A stretch of 38,097 nucleotides of DNA, taken from positions 55,895-93,991 of the forward strand of contig FR878324.1 in assembly GCA_000434335.1 (NCBI GenBank), in the 5' to 3' direction. This stretch comes from Clostridium sp. CAG:492 (GTDB taxonomy: Bacteria > Bacillota > Clostridia > TANB77 > CAG-508). Below are positions 1-6,912 of this stretch, one piece after another (the first letter of the stretch is position 1; the number at the start of each line of letters is the position of its first letter). The translations under genes and the position numbers were made by a program. Under the pieces are notes generated by a model. The model was not told where the DNA came from. It did not search any database and was given only the letters and a program-made list of their open reading frames with translations.

Positions 1-65
1 AAAAATATTGTAAAAAATTGAGATTTGTTATATTTTATATCTCTTAAAGTTTTCTTTCTTAACAT
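1..65 (-). CDS. ABC transporter permease, FtsX/MacB-like (N-terminus only, cut by window edge)
   Basis: Only the first 21 complete codons are inside the window. The start ATG (65-63) overlaps the TAA stop of the ATPase gene in a TAATG junction, so the two are translationally coupled. The visible peptide begins MLRKKTLRDIKYNKSQFFTI, the usual opening of clostridial FtsX-like permeases: a basic cytoplasmic stretch ending in NKxQFxxIF before the first membrane helix. It should form the membrane half of the transporter whose ATPase lies at 65-775. The substrate cannot be told; related systems export peptides, lipids or antimicrobials. The family call rests on a short N-terminus plus context. Confidence 0.7.
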   Translation of the reverse strand, partial: MLRKKTLRDIKYNKSQFFTIF

Positions 66-775
66 TACCACTTCACCTCATCAATCTTTTTAGGATTTGA
101 ATTTGGTGTTACGCTTTCTATTTTACCATTTTTTACTCTAATTACTGTATCTGCAATATCTGCAAATAACGCATTATGAGTAACAATTATTACTGTATTT
201 GAACCATTATTTCTATCACATTGTTTTTTTAATAATTTTAAAACTTCTACACCTGTTTTTGAATCTAATGCTCCTGTTGGCTCATCACATAATAATAATT
301 TAGGATTTTTTGCAATAGCTCTTGCTATTGAAACTCTTTGTTGTTCACCACCTGATAATTGATTTGGAAATTTATTTATATGTTCTATTAATCCAACATC
401 TTTTATAGCTTCTTTGCTATCTATAGGATTTTTTACTATTTCTTTTACTATATCTACATTTTCTAGTACTGTTAATGTTGGTAATATATTATAAAATTGG
501 AATATAAAACCTATATTTTCAGCTCTGTATGTACTTAATTGGTCTTCGTTATAATTAGAAATATCTTCTCCATCTATTATAACATCACCTTTTGTTGGAA
601 TATCCATTCCTCCAATTAAATTTAATAATGTAGATTTACCTGCTCCTGAAGGTCCTAAAACTACTACTAATTCACCTTTGTTTATTGATAAATCAATTGA
701 ATCTAATGCTTTAAATTCTTTTTCTCCTGTTTTGTAAGTTTTACTTACATTTTTTAATTCTACTATTTTTTCCAC
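65..775 (-). CDS. ABC transporter ATP-binding protein, MacB/LolD-type
   Basis: A cytoplasmic ATPase of 236 aa that powers a MacB/LolD-type transporter. All nucleotide-binding motifs are visible: Walker A GPSGAGKST at residues 41-49, Q-loop Gln93, signature LSGGEQQR at 140-147, Walker B LLLCDEPT at about 160-167, and the H-loop TH near residue 200. The start is GTG (775-773) with AGGAGG at 782-787. The stop overlaps the start of the permease gene, so the pair is one operon. The promoter at 820-848 sits between two copies of an ATATGAAA/TTTCATAT palindrome, suggesting control by a dimeric repressor not encoded here. The family is secure; the substrate is unknown. Confidence 0.93.
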   Translation of the reverse strand: MEKIVELKNVSKTYKTGEKEFKALDSIDLSINKGELVVVLGPSGAGKSTLLNLIGGMDIPTKGDVIIDGEDISNYNEDQLSTYRAENIGFIFQFYNILPTLTVLENVDIVKEIVKNPIDSKEAIKDVGLIEHINKFPNQLSGGEQQRVSIARAIAKNPKLLLCDEPTGALDSKTGVEVLKLLKKQCDRNNGSNTVIIVTHNALFADIADTVIRVKNGKIESVTPNSNPKKIDEVKW

Positions 776-788
776 TATTATCCTCCTT

Positions 789-808
789 ATGTGAAATTAA
801 TTTCATAT
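789..808. promoter_or_regulatory. Operator-like palindrome in the 5' leader
   Basis: The core TGAAATTAATTTCA (792-805) is a perfect palindrome that extends, with one mismatch, to ATGTGAAATTAATTTCATAT. It lies between the predicted transcription start and the RBS of the ABC ATPase gene and repeats the half-site seen at 852-873. Confidence 0.5.
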
Positions 809-819
809 TTTTCTTGTAT

Positions 820-848
820 ATTATACTCATTCATAAAAATAAAGTCAA
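820..848 (-). promoter_or_regulatory. Sigma-A-type promoter of the ABC transporter operon
   Basis: On the minus strand, -35 TTGACT (843-848) and -10 TATAAT (820-825) are separated by exactly 17 bases. The predicted start lies near 813, about 38 bases before the GTG. The promoter is framed by palindromes at 789-808 and 852-873. Confidence 0.8.
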
Positions 849-851
849 TAT

Positions 852-873
852 AATATGAAACTTTTTTCATATT
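852..873. promoter_or_regulatory. Operator-like inverted repeat upstream of -35
   Basis: A perfect 9-base inverted repeat, AATATGAAA and TTTCATATT, with spacer CTTT. It lies immediately upstream of the -35 box of the ABC operon. It shares its half-site with the palindrome at 789-808, which argues for a sequence-specific dimeric regulator rather than a chance AT palindrome. Confidence 0.55.
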
Positions 874-916
874 ACTTAACTTTTATTTTAATACATATTA
901 ATTATTATATAAAATC

Positions 917-960
917 AAAAAATAGTTATATTGTATATTCTACAATATAACTATTTTTTT
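917..960. terminator. Intrinsic terminator after the L,D-transpeptidase gene
   Basis: A 19-bp perfect stem (917-935 with 941-959), loop TATTC. The stem ends are A- and T-rich, so it can work in both directions. It directly abuts the transpeptidase stop at 961. Confidence 0.85.
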
Positions 961-1962
961 TTACATTATTCCTATTCCATAATCAGCAGCTATACCTTTA
1001 TCTGATTTATTTGAGTTTTGAATAATAACTGTTGTTCCTTTTGGTACTATTTCATATAAAGATTCAACATCTTTGTTATGCATTCTTATACATCCGTGTG
1101 ATGCATTTTTTCCTATACTACTTTCATTATTTGTGCCGTGAATTCCATATGTAGTTCCTTGTGTTCCATAGCAATCTAATCCCATCCATCTTTTTCCTAA
1201 TGGATTCCTTGGATCTCCTCCTGGTATATTTTCTTTATAATATGGTCTATTTACAATTTTATTATATACAGAAAATTTTCCAGTTGGAGTTGCACTTGAG
1301 CTCTTTCCTGTTGCACAAGAATATGAACGCTCTAGTTTTCCATTTATGTAATATCTTAATGTATTATTTTTACTATTTATTATTATTAAATTTGATACAA
1401 CCGTTCCAGTTATTTCAGATGATTCATTAGATAATTCTGTCTTAACTTCCTCTACTGGCTTTGTTTCTGATAAATATGTAGAATCAACATATCCTACTTT
1501 ACCATTATATAATACTCTATACCAAGTTGAATTTTTTACTTTTCCAGTAACTTTTACTTCAGCCGTATTTCTATAAGATCCTATTTTACTATCAGAAGTT
1601 GATGGTCCAGATCTTACATTTAAACTGGTTGCTTTTACGTATAAAGTCTTATTCATATTTGTTACAACTATTTCTTTCTTTTCTTCAACTTTCTTACTTT
1701 CCTCAATCTTGCTTTCTTCTTGTTTAGGCTCTTCGCTTTTTTCTGCTTCTTCACTTTTTACTTCATCGGTTATTTCTTTTGCTTCATCTTTTTCTTCTGA
1801 AATTTCCATAGCTTCTTTTGTATCTTCATTTGAAATATCTTTTGAGAAATCAGCGTATTTAACATCCTTGTTATTTGCTTTAATATAGAAAATACTGGCT
1901 ACTATACAAATTACTAAAACTGTAACTATTGAAATACCGATGTATACTTTCTTATTTTTCAT
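961..1962 (-). CDS. Membrane-anchored L,D-transpeptidase with SH3 domain (YkuD family)
   Basis: A cell-wall enzyme predicted to form or edit 3-3 peptide cross-links in peptidoglycan, or to anchor wall proteins. In order it has a short basic N-terminus, one membrane helix or signal anchor, a long Glu/Lys-rich linker, an SH3 domain carrying SLNVRSGPST, and a C-terminal YkuD domain ending in the catalytic motif SHGCIRM preceded by GIHGTN. Three Met codons lie at 1971, 1968 and 1962; AGGAG at 1972-1976 is 9 bases from the third, so that one (MKNKKVYIG) is chosen, giving 333 aa. It is monocistronic, between its own promoter (1997-2025) and the terminator at 917-960. The family is secure; the exact cross-linking role is inferred. 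Confidence 0.93.
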   Translation of the reverse strand: MKNKKVYIGISIVTVLVICIVASIFYIKANNKDVKYADFSKDISNEDTKEAMEISEEKDEAKEITDEVKSEEAEKSEEPKQEESKIEESKKVEEKKEIVVTNMNKTLYVKATSLNVRSGPSTSDSKIGSYRNTAEVKVTGKVKNSTWYRVLYNGKVGYVDSTYLSETKPVEEVKTELSNESSEITGTVVSNLIIINSKNNTLRYYINGKLERSYSCATGKSSSATPTGKFSVYNKIVNRPYYKENIPGGDPRNPLGKRWMGLDCYGTQGTTYGIHGTNNESSIGKNASHGCIRMHNKDVESLYEIVPKGTTVIIQNSNKSDKGIAADYGIGIM

Positions 1963-1996
1963 ATACATCATCTCCTATATAAATTTCCTAAATATT

Positions 1997-2025
1997 ATTT
2001 TACCTCATTTTACATAATTTGTCAA
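1997..2025 (-). promoter_or_regulatory. Promoter of the L,D-transpeptidase gene
   Basis: Minus-strand -35 TTGACA (2020-2025), 17-base spacer, -10 TAAAAT (1997-2002). The predicted start is near 1990, some 28 bases before the chosen ATG. Confidence 0.75.
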
Positions 2026-2043
2026 CTTATGACTTATTTTGTC

Positions 2044-2430
2044 TTATCTCCAGTACCCTCTTGTCATATATCTTCCATTATTATTGCTTCCTCTTAAGCA
2101 ATTACATATATTTTCACAGTTACAAGATGTATCATCATTATCGTCGTCATCATCGTTGTCATCATCACCATTATTATTGTTATTGCTATTTCGTTGACAT
2201 CTTATAAACCTTCTAATAAACTTTGTTATTGCTGCAGTTATGTAAGCAATTATTGTGTATACTATTGCAAATATTAAAAATGTTTCATCAAATACAGCAA
2301 ATGTTACTATTAAATATGCTGCAAAAAAAGTTATTGCTACTAATATTGGAGAACATAATATTTTTTGAAAAACTATTGCTAACAATATAGTTGCTACTGG
2401 TAATGCAAAAAATAATAATAAATTATTCAT
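2044..2430 (-). CDS. Small membrane protein, DUF2651-like, with Asn/Asp-rich Cys-containing tail
   Basis: A 128-aa protein with three hydrophobic helices in the first 70 or so residues, a short basic patch (KFIRRFIRC), then a low-complexity stretch of Asn and Asp (about residues 81-101) and a tail with four Cys in a CNCENICNC arrangement. The N-terminal half resembles the DUF2651/YbeF family of small Bacillus membrane proteins, including a TFAVFDETFLI segment; that assignment is from memory of the family. The acidic run followed by a Cys cluster could bind metal, which is inference. The RBS GAAAGGATG precedes the ATG at 2430. The repetitive GAT/AAT codons make this a likely length-variable tract. 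Confidence 0.6.
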   Translation of the reverse strand: MNNLLLFFALPVATILLAIVFQKILCSPILVAITFFAAYLIVTFAVFDETFLIFAIVYTIIAYITAAITKFIRRFIRCQRNSNNNNNGDDDNDDDDDNDDTSCNCENICNCLRGSNNNGRYMTRGYWR

Positions 2431-2523
2431 AATACCTCATCCTTTCTTAGGTATAAATTAACTTAATCATTTACATTTAATACTATATTGTATGTATATT
2501 ATGTAATTTTTGACACAGGCCTT

Positions 2524-2577
2524 AAAAAAAAAAATGTTACAAATTTAAGCAATTATTTTACTTAATTCGTAACATTT
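2524..2577 (-). terminator. Intrinsic terminator of the SDR gene
   Basis: AAATGTTAC (2532-2540) pairs with GTAACATTT (2569-2577), with further near-complementary AAATTTAAG/CTTAATT inside. On the minus strand the hairpin is followed by eleven Ts (2524-2534). Confidence 0.8.
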
Positions 2578-2586
2578 AAAATTTTA

Positions 2587-3348
2587 TTAACGTTTTCGCT
2601 CTTGAACTTTGTATGCAAACTTTGCAATTATATTGTTTGGAACTATTTTTGCTATAAATCGCAAACATTTTATTTGAGCTCCTGGTACTATATAAAATTT
2701 TCCTTTTAACATTTCATTTACAGCATATTGGGCAACATATTCACTTGATAAAGATTTTGCTTTAAAGTTAACATCTGCTACATTATTAAAATTTGTATTT
2801 ACTGGCCCTGGACATAATATTGATAGTTTTACATTTGAATTTTTTCTTCTAAGCTCTTCTCTTATTGCTTCTGATAATCTTACTACATATGCTTTTGATG
2901 AATAATATGTTGCCATTAATGGTCCTGGCATAAATCCTGCAATTGATGCAACATTTAAAATATGTCCCTTATTTTTCTTTTCCATATCCTGTAAAAATAA
3001 TTTGGTTAAAATATGAACAGCAGTAATATTTGTATTTATTAGCTGAATTTCTTTATCTATATCTGTTTTTGTGAAATCTCCAAATATACCAAATCCAGCA
3101 TTGTTTATTAATATATCTATATCATCATTTACTTGATTATATAGATTTTTACAATTTTCTGGAGTACTAACATCCATTTGAATTATTTTTATATTAATAT
3201 TATTGCAGTTATTTAATATATTTTCTTTTACTTGATTAAGCTTTTCAATATTTCGAGCAACCAATATTAAATCATATCCCCTTTGGGCAAGTTCTGTTGC
3301 AATATCTCTTCCAATTCCAGAAGAAGCTCCTGTTATTAAAGCTTTCAT
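2587..3348 (-). CDS. Short-chain dehydrogenase/reductase (SDR family)
   Basis: A 253-aa classical SDR oxidoreductase using NAD(P)H. The nucleotide motif TGASSGIG is at residues 6-13, NNAGFG begins at about 82, the catalytic Ser lies in NVASIAG (about 135) and the YxxxK pair is Tyr148/Lys152 (YYSSK). An in-frame ATG exists at 3375, but GAAAGG stands 9 bases before the ATG at 3348, which also places the glycine motif at the usual distance from the N-terminus. It lies downstream of vanZ-like and hisS in the same orientation. The substrate is unknown; the sequence resembles the DltE/YqjQ-type SDRs of Firmicutes. Confidence 0.88.
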   Translation of the reverse strand: MKALITGASSGIGRDIATELAQRGYDLILVARNIEKLNQVKENILNNCNNINIKIIQMDVSTPENCKNLYNQVNDDIDILINNAGFGIFGDFTKTDIDKEIQLINTNITAVHILTKLFLQDMEKKNKGHILNVASIAGFMPGPLMATYYSSKAYVVRLSEAIREELRRKNSNVKLSILCPGPVNTNFNNVADVNFKAKSLSSEYVAQYAVNEMLKGKFYIVPGAQIKCLRFIAKIVPNNIIAKFAYKVQERKR

Positions 3349-3437
3349 ATAAATCATCCTTTCTTGAAAAGACATTTTGGTCTTTTGTTTATTTTAATAT
3401 TAAAAGACAGAAATTTTATCTATCTCTTAATTTATAT

Positions 3438-3941
3438 TTAAGATTTAGTATCTAATTTTTCTGCCTTTTTTGTTTTTATATTTTTTATTATTTTTCCTGC
3501 TAATATTACTAATAAAATACCTAGTATAACTCCACATGTATCTATACATACATCTCTAATTTCTGCACTTCTTCCATCTACAAACTTTTGATGTAATTCG
3601 TCAGATGCTGCATACATCATGCCAAAAATTATACAAAACACTATTCTGTTTCTTGTTGATAATAAATTAAATGTATTGGCTAAGTTCATAAGCCATATTC
3701 CTAATAATGTATATATTGAAAGATGTGCGCACTTTCTTACTACAAATGTTACATCGTCTGTTAGCTTTTCTTTATTTATATTTTTATTTGCATTAGAAAT
3801 TTTATCTACAATTTTATTGACAACTACTCCACTAGTTTGACTTGAAGTATCTGCATTTTGTGATGAAAACTTGAATATTACTAAACAATTTACTATTATT
3901 AAAATCGTAAATATAATTCTTTTTAATATTACTTTATTCAT
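3438..3941 (-). CDS. VanZ-like family membrane protein
   Basis: A 167-aa integral membrane protein. An N-terminal helix is followed by FSSQ, then three more helices carrying the VanZ-family signatures: RKCAHLSIYTLLG, SDELHQKFVDGR and the Asp-containing RDVCIDTCGVILG. VanZ confers low-level teicoplanin resistance in one context, but most family members are uncharacterised and need not be resistance genes. The RBS AAAGGAG lies inside the end of hisS, and the gene starts 16 bases after the hisS stop, so the two are co-transcribed. No resistance genes are nearby, so a drug role is not supported by context. Confidence 0.8.
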   Translation of the reverse strand: MNKVILKRIIFTILIIVNCLVIFKFSSQNADTSSQTSGVVVNKIVDKISNANKNINKEKLTDDVTFVVRKCAHLSIYTLLGIWLMNLANTFNLLSTRNRIVFCIIFGMMYAASDELHQKFVDGRSAEIRDVCIDTCGVILGILLVILAGKIIKNIKTKKAEKLDTKS

Positions 3942-3957
3942 TTAAATTTATACTCCT

Positions 3958-5286
3958 TTAATCAATTAAGTATTTTGATGGATTTTCACATAATTCATCT
4001 ATTTTTATTTCAGTTTGCTCTCCTGTTTGCATATTTTTTAATGATACTGTTCCATTATTAATTTCATCTTCTCCTAAAACTATAACATATGGTATTTCAA
4101 GATTATTTGCATATTTAAATTGCTTTTTTATTTTTGATTTTTCTACATAAATTTGAGTATTTATTCCGTTATTTCTTAGTCTTGTTGCAATTTCAGCTGG
4201 TTTTGACAAATCTTCTAGCATTGATATTATTAATATTTTCGCAGTTGATTTTTTATTTGCTTTTATTATATTATTATATGTTAATTGGAAAAATAAACGT
4301 GATAATCCTATTGAAATTCCAACTCCTGGTAATTTTTTTTCTGTATAATATTCAGCTAAATTATCATATCTACCTCCAGAGCAAACACTACCTAAAAATC
4401 TATATTCATCTAAGAATGTTTCATATACTGTACCTGTGTAATAATCTAAACCTCTTGCTATTGTTAAATCAATTTTAAAGTTTGTTTCTGGAACACCAAA
4501 TATTTTAATATATTTTACTAGTTCTTTTAGCTCTGACAAACCTTCTGCAAATGTTTCACTTTGTATATTTAATTTTTCTAATTCAACTATTGTTTGTTCT
4601 ACTGTTGTATTTATTGAAATAAATTGCATAATTAAATTAATTTTAGCTTCTTCAATTTCTAATTCTTTTAGCTCTTTTATAACGCTTTCTTTTCCTATTT
4701 TGTCGATTTTATCTATTGTTCTTAATATATCTGCGCTTTTTTCTTTTAAATTACAACTTTCAAATAAACCGTTTAATAATTTTCTATTATTTATACAAAT
4801 AGTAAATTTATCAAATCCTAGATCTTTAAATGTGTTGTATATAACACTTGGAAGTTCAGCATCATTTATTATGCTTAATTCTCCGTCTCCAATTATATCT
4901 ATATCACATTGATAAAATTCACGAAATCTACCTCTTTGAGCTTTTTCTCCTCTATATACTTTTCCTATTTGATATCTTCTAAATGGAAAGCTTAAATTTT
5001 GATAATATTCAGTTACATATTTAGCTAATGGAACTGTTAAATCAAATCTTAGAGCTAAATCATTTTCTCCTTTTTTAAATTTATATATTTGTTTTTCTGT
5101 TTCACCACCAGCTTTTGCAAGAAGTACATCTGCTGATTCAATTATTGGAGTATCTAGTGGTAAAAAACCAAACTTTTCGTATGATTTTTGAATTTTTTCT
5201 TTCATTTCATTAAATAAAATTTGTTCATCTGGTAATAATTCCATAAAACCAGGTAAAGTTTTTGGCTTAACTATATTTTTTTCCAT
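3958..5286 (-). CDS. hisS: Histidyl-tRNA synthetase
   Basis: A class II aminoacyl-tRNA synthetase of about 442 aa that charges tRNA-His in the cytoplasm. It shows motif 2 (RRYQIGKVYRGEK, then FYQCDID), the histidine-binding GLDYYTGTVYE segment, and motif 3 (GVGISIGLSR), followed by an anticodon-binding C-terminal domain. The start is uncertain. The in-frame candidates ATG 5286 and TTG 5292 have no good RBS, while a strong AGGAAAGGAG (5321-5330) precedes an out-of-frame ATG at 5317 whose 16-codon reading frame overlaps the hisS start; see findings. Its promoter is at 5353-5381. No T-box is visible, unlike ileS in this window. Confidence 0.93.
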   Translation of the reverse strand: MEKNIVKPKTLPGFMELLPDEQILFNEMKEKIQKSYEKFGFLPLDTPIIESADVLLAKAGGETEKQIYKFKKGENDLALRFDLTVPLAKYVTEYYQNLSFPFRRYQIGKVYRGEKAQRGRFREFYQCDIDIIGDGELSIINDAELPSVIYNTFKDLGFDKFTICINNRKLLNGLFESCNLKEKSADILRTIDKIDKIGKESVIKELKELEIEEAKINLIMQFISINTTVEQTIVELEKLNIQSETFAEGLSELKELVKYIKIFGVPETNFKIDLTIARGLDYYTGTVYETFLDEYRFLGSVCSGGRYDNLAEYYTEKKLPGVGISIGLSRLFFQLTYNNIIKANKKSTAKILIISMLEDLSKPAEIATRLRNNGINTQIYVEKSKIKKQFKYANNLEIPYVIVLGEDEINNGTVSLKNMQTGEQTEIKIDELCENPSKYLID

Positions 5287-5352
5287 ATTCAACTTCGTAT
5301 GATCTTATTTTTATCATACTCTCCTTTCCTAGCATTATTAATCTTGACACTT

Positions 5353-5381
5353 ATATTATTATATCTATTGATATTTGTCAA
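5353..5381 (-). promoter_or_regulatory. Promoter of the hisS operon
   Basis: Minus-strand -35 TTGACA (5376-5381), 17-base spacer, -10 TAATAT (5353-5358). The leader to the hisS start is only about 60 bases, too short for a T-box. Confidence 0.7.
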
Positions 5382-5394
5382 TAAAATAATTTAA

Positions 5395-5431
5395 GGATAA
5401 AAACCAGATTAAAACTATCTGATTTTTATCC
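5395..5431 (-). terminator. Terminator-like hairpin after the repeat protein gene
   Basis: GGATAAAAACCAGAT pairs with ATCTGATTTTTATCC (one G-U pair), loop of 7. On the minus strand it is followed by TTAAATTATTTT, a poor U-tract, so termination may be partial and the hisS promoter lies just beyond. Confidence 0.6.
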
Positions 5432-5444
5432 CATTTATTTTTTA

Positions 5445-6122
5445 TTATTTTTTTGATGTAGATTCATTATCTGTAGTTTCTTCTTTATTTTCAGTTTTGG
5501 TTGTCTTTTTTCTTGTTGTTGTTTTCTTTTTTGCTGGCTCTTCTTTTTCTTCAGCTTTTGTTACTTTTTTTCTTGTGCTAGTCTTTTTTTCTGCTGGCTC
5601 TTCTTTATTTTCAGTTTTTGTTGTCTTTTTTCTTGTTGTTGTTTTCTTTTTTGCTGGCTCTTCTTTTTCTTCAGCTTTTGTTACTTTTTTTCTTGTGCTA
5701 GTCTTTTTTTCTGCTGGCTCTTCTTTATTTTCAGTTTTTGTTGCTTTTTTTCTTGTTGTAGTTTTCTTTTCTGCTGATTCTTCTTTTTCTTCAGCCTTTG
5801 TTACTTTTTTTCTTGTTGTAATTTTCTTTTCTGCTGATTCTTCTTTATTTTCAGTTTTGGTTGTCTTTTTTCTTGTTGTTGTTTTCTTTTTTGCTGGCTC
5901 TTCTTTTTCTTCAGCTTTTGTTACTTTTTTTCTTGTGCTAGTCTTTTTTTCTGCTGGCTCTTCTTTATTTTCAGTTTTTGTTGCTTTTTTTCTTGTTGTA
6001 GTTTTCTTTTCTGCTGGCTCTTCTTTTTCTTCAGCCTTTGCGCTTTTTCTTCTTGTAGTAGTTTTCTTTTCTGCTGATTCTTCTTTATTTTCAGTTTTTG
6101 TTGTCTTTTTTCTTGTTGTTGT
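5445..6122 (-). repeat. 60-bp tandem coding repeats (ten units plus a partial)
   Basis: The array runs from 6122 to 5523 in exact 60-bp steps, with a diverged terminal unit to 5445. Units alternate in two types, so the true period is about 120 bp. Several 120-bp blocks are nearly identical at DNA level, for example those around 5520-5640 and 5640-5760, which points to recent expansion by recombination or slippage. Every unit keeps the frame. Confidence 0.9.
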
Positions 6123-6710
6123 TTTCTTTGTGCTTTTATCTTCATTTTTTTGCAAAATACTTAATAATGTTGTTAGATCATTTACATTAGGCTCTATTAA
6201 TTTTGTATTATCTTTTAAACTATATTTTAAATTCATATATTCATTCATATGATTTACATATCCAGCATAGAATTCTGTTGATAGCTCTATATTTTTTTGA
6301 GATATTTTTTCAACAGCTTTAATATATATTTCATTTTCTTGATATATTTTATATTGATTTTCTATCTCTTCTTTTATTTCATTATTTTGTTTTTCTTTTT
6401 CTTTACAAAATTCTTCTAAATATGTTTTTTCTTCTAATTTATTTGAATATTCCTTTTTTATAGATCTTACTTCTTTTATTGCTTGTGAATATTCTTTTAT
6501 TTTGTATATTGGAATTTGTTTTCTTTCAATTCTCTTTTCATTAAGATTTTCTTCAATTTTTTCAATCTCTTTTAGTAATAATTTAAGATTTTCACTTGCT
6601 TTTTTATAACTGATTTCGTTATCATTAATAGTACTTAATATACTTTCATCAGCTTTTCCATCGTTTACTAATTCATTTAATTTTTCTATATATCCCATCT
6701 CTTCTGCCAT
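5445..6710 (-). CDS. Coiled-coil protein with a 20-residue Lys/Glu/Thr repeat domain (function unknown)
   Basis: Not recognised. The 421-aa protein has an N-terminal half of about 195 residues that is charged, helical and probably coiled-coil (EIEKIEENLNEKRIERK and similar), with no signal peptide or membrane segment. The C-terminal half is ten tandem 20-residue units of the form TTTRKKxTKTENKEExAEKK, alternating KTENKEE and KAEEKEE types, plus a partial unit. Such lysine-rich tails occur in bacterial histone-H1-like and other nucleic-acid-associated proteins, but the equal load of Glu weakens that comparison. The start ATG at 6710 has AAAGGAG 9 bases away; the in-frame TTG at 6740 lies before the RBS and is rejected. 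It is monocistronic with its own promoter. Confidence 0.8.
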   Translation of the reverse strand: MAEEMGYIEKLNELVNDGKADESILSTINDNEISYKKASENLKLLLKEIEKIEENLNEKRIERKQIPIYKIKEYSQAIKEVRSIKKEYSNKLEEKTYLEEFCKEKEKQNNEIKEEIENQYKIYQENEIYIKAVEKISQKNIELSTEFYAGYVNHMNEYMNLKYSLKDNTKLIEPNVNDLTTLLSILQKNEDKSTKKTTTRKKTTKTENKEESAEKKTTTRRKSAKAEEKEEPAEKKTTTRKKATKTENKEEPAEKKTSTRKKVTKAEEKEEPAKKKTTTRKKTTKTENKEESAEKKITTRKKVTKAEEKEESAEKKTTTRKKATKTENKEEPAEKKTSTRKKVTKAEEKEEPAKKKTTTRKKTTKTENKEEPAEKKTSTRKKVTKAEEKEEPAKKKTTTRKKTTKTENKEETTDNESTSKK

Positions 6711-6745
6711 GTAAATGTACTCCTTTACAATAAATTTCAATAACT

Positions 6746-6774
6746 ATTATAACACTTATTATGTAAAATGTCTA
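6746..6774 (-). promoter_or_regulatory. Promoter of the repeat protein gene
   Basis: Minus-strand -35 TAGACA (6769-6774), 17-base spacer, -10 TATAAT (6746-6751). The predicted start is just upstream of the RBS at about 6720. Confidence 0.65.
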
Positions 6775-6862
6775 GTGAAAATTTGTACATTTTTCCATAG
6801 TATCAGTGATATTTTTATATGTATACAAAAAATATACTTATTTTATATTTCATAATTTGAGC

Positions 6863-6899
6863 AAAAAAAGATTTGAGTTTAGTTTTAACTCAAATCTTT
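6863..6899 (-). terminator. Intrinsic terminator of pyk
   Basis: AAGATTTGAGTT pairs with AACTCAAATCTT around loop AAAACTA, followed on the minus strand by seven Ts (6863-6869). Confidence 0.88.
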
Positions 6900-6912
6900 C
6901 TTATATTTTTTA

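Noticed and set aside
2126..2190. Simple-sequence repeat or small CRISPR in the GAT/AAT tract
   Set aside because: It is the Asn/Asp codon run inside the small membrane protein gene and has no repeat-spacer structure.
3438..3941. Teicoplanin resistance gene vanZ
   Set aside because: Only the VanZ-like fold is supported; there are no other van genes and the gene is co-transcribed with hisS.
5497..6252. Long plus-strand open frame of 251 codons across the repeat region
   Set aside because: It is the antisense of the Lys-rich repeat gene; the Phe/Val-rich periodic product mirrors the repeats and there is no RBS.
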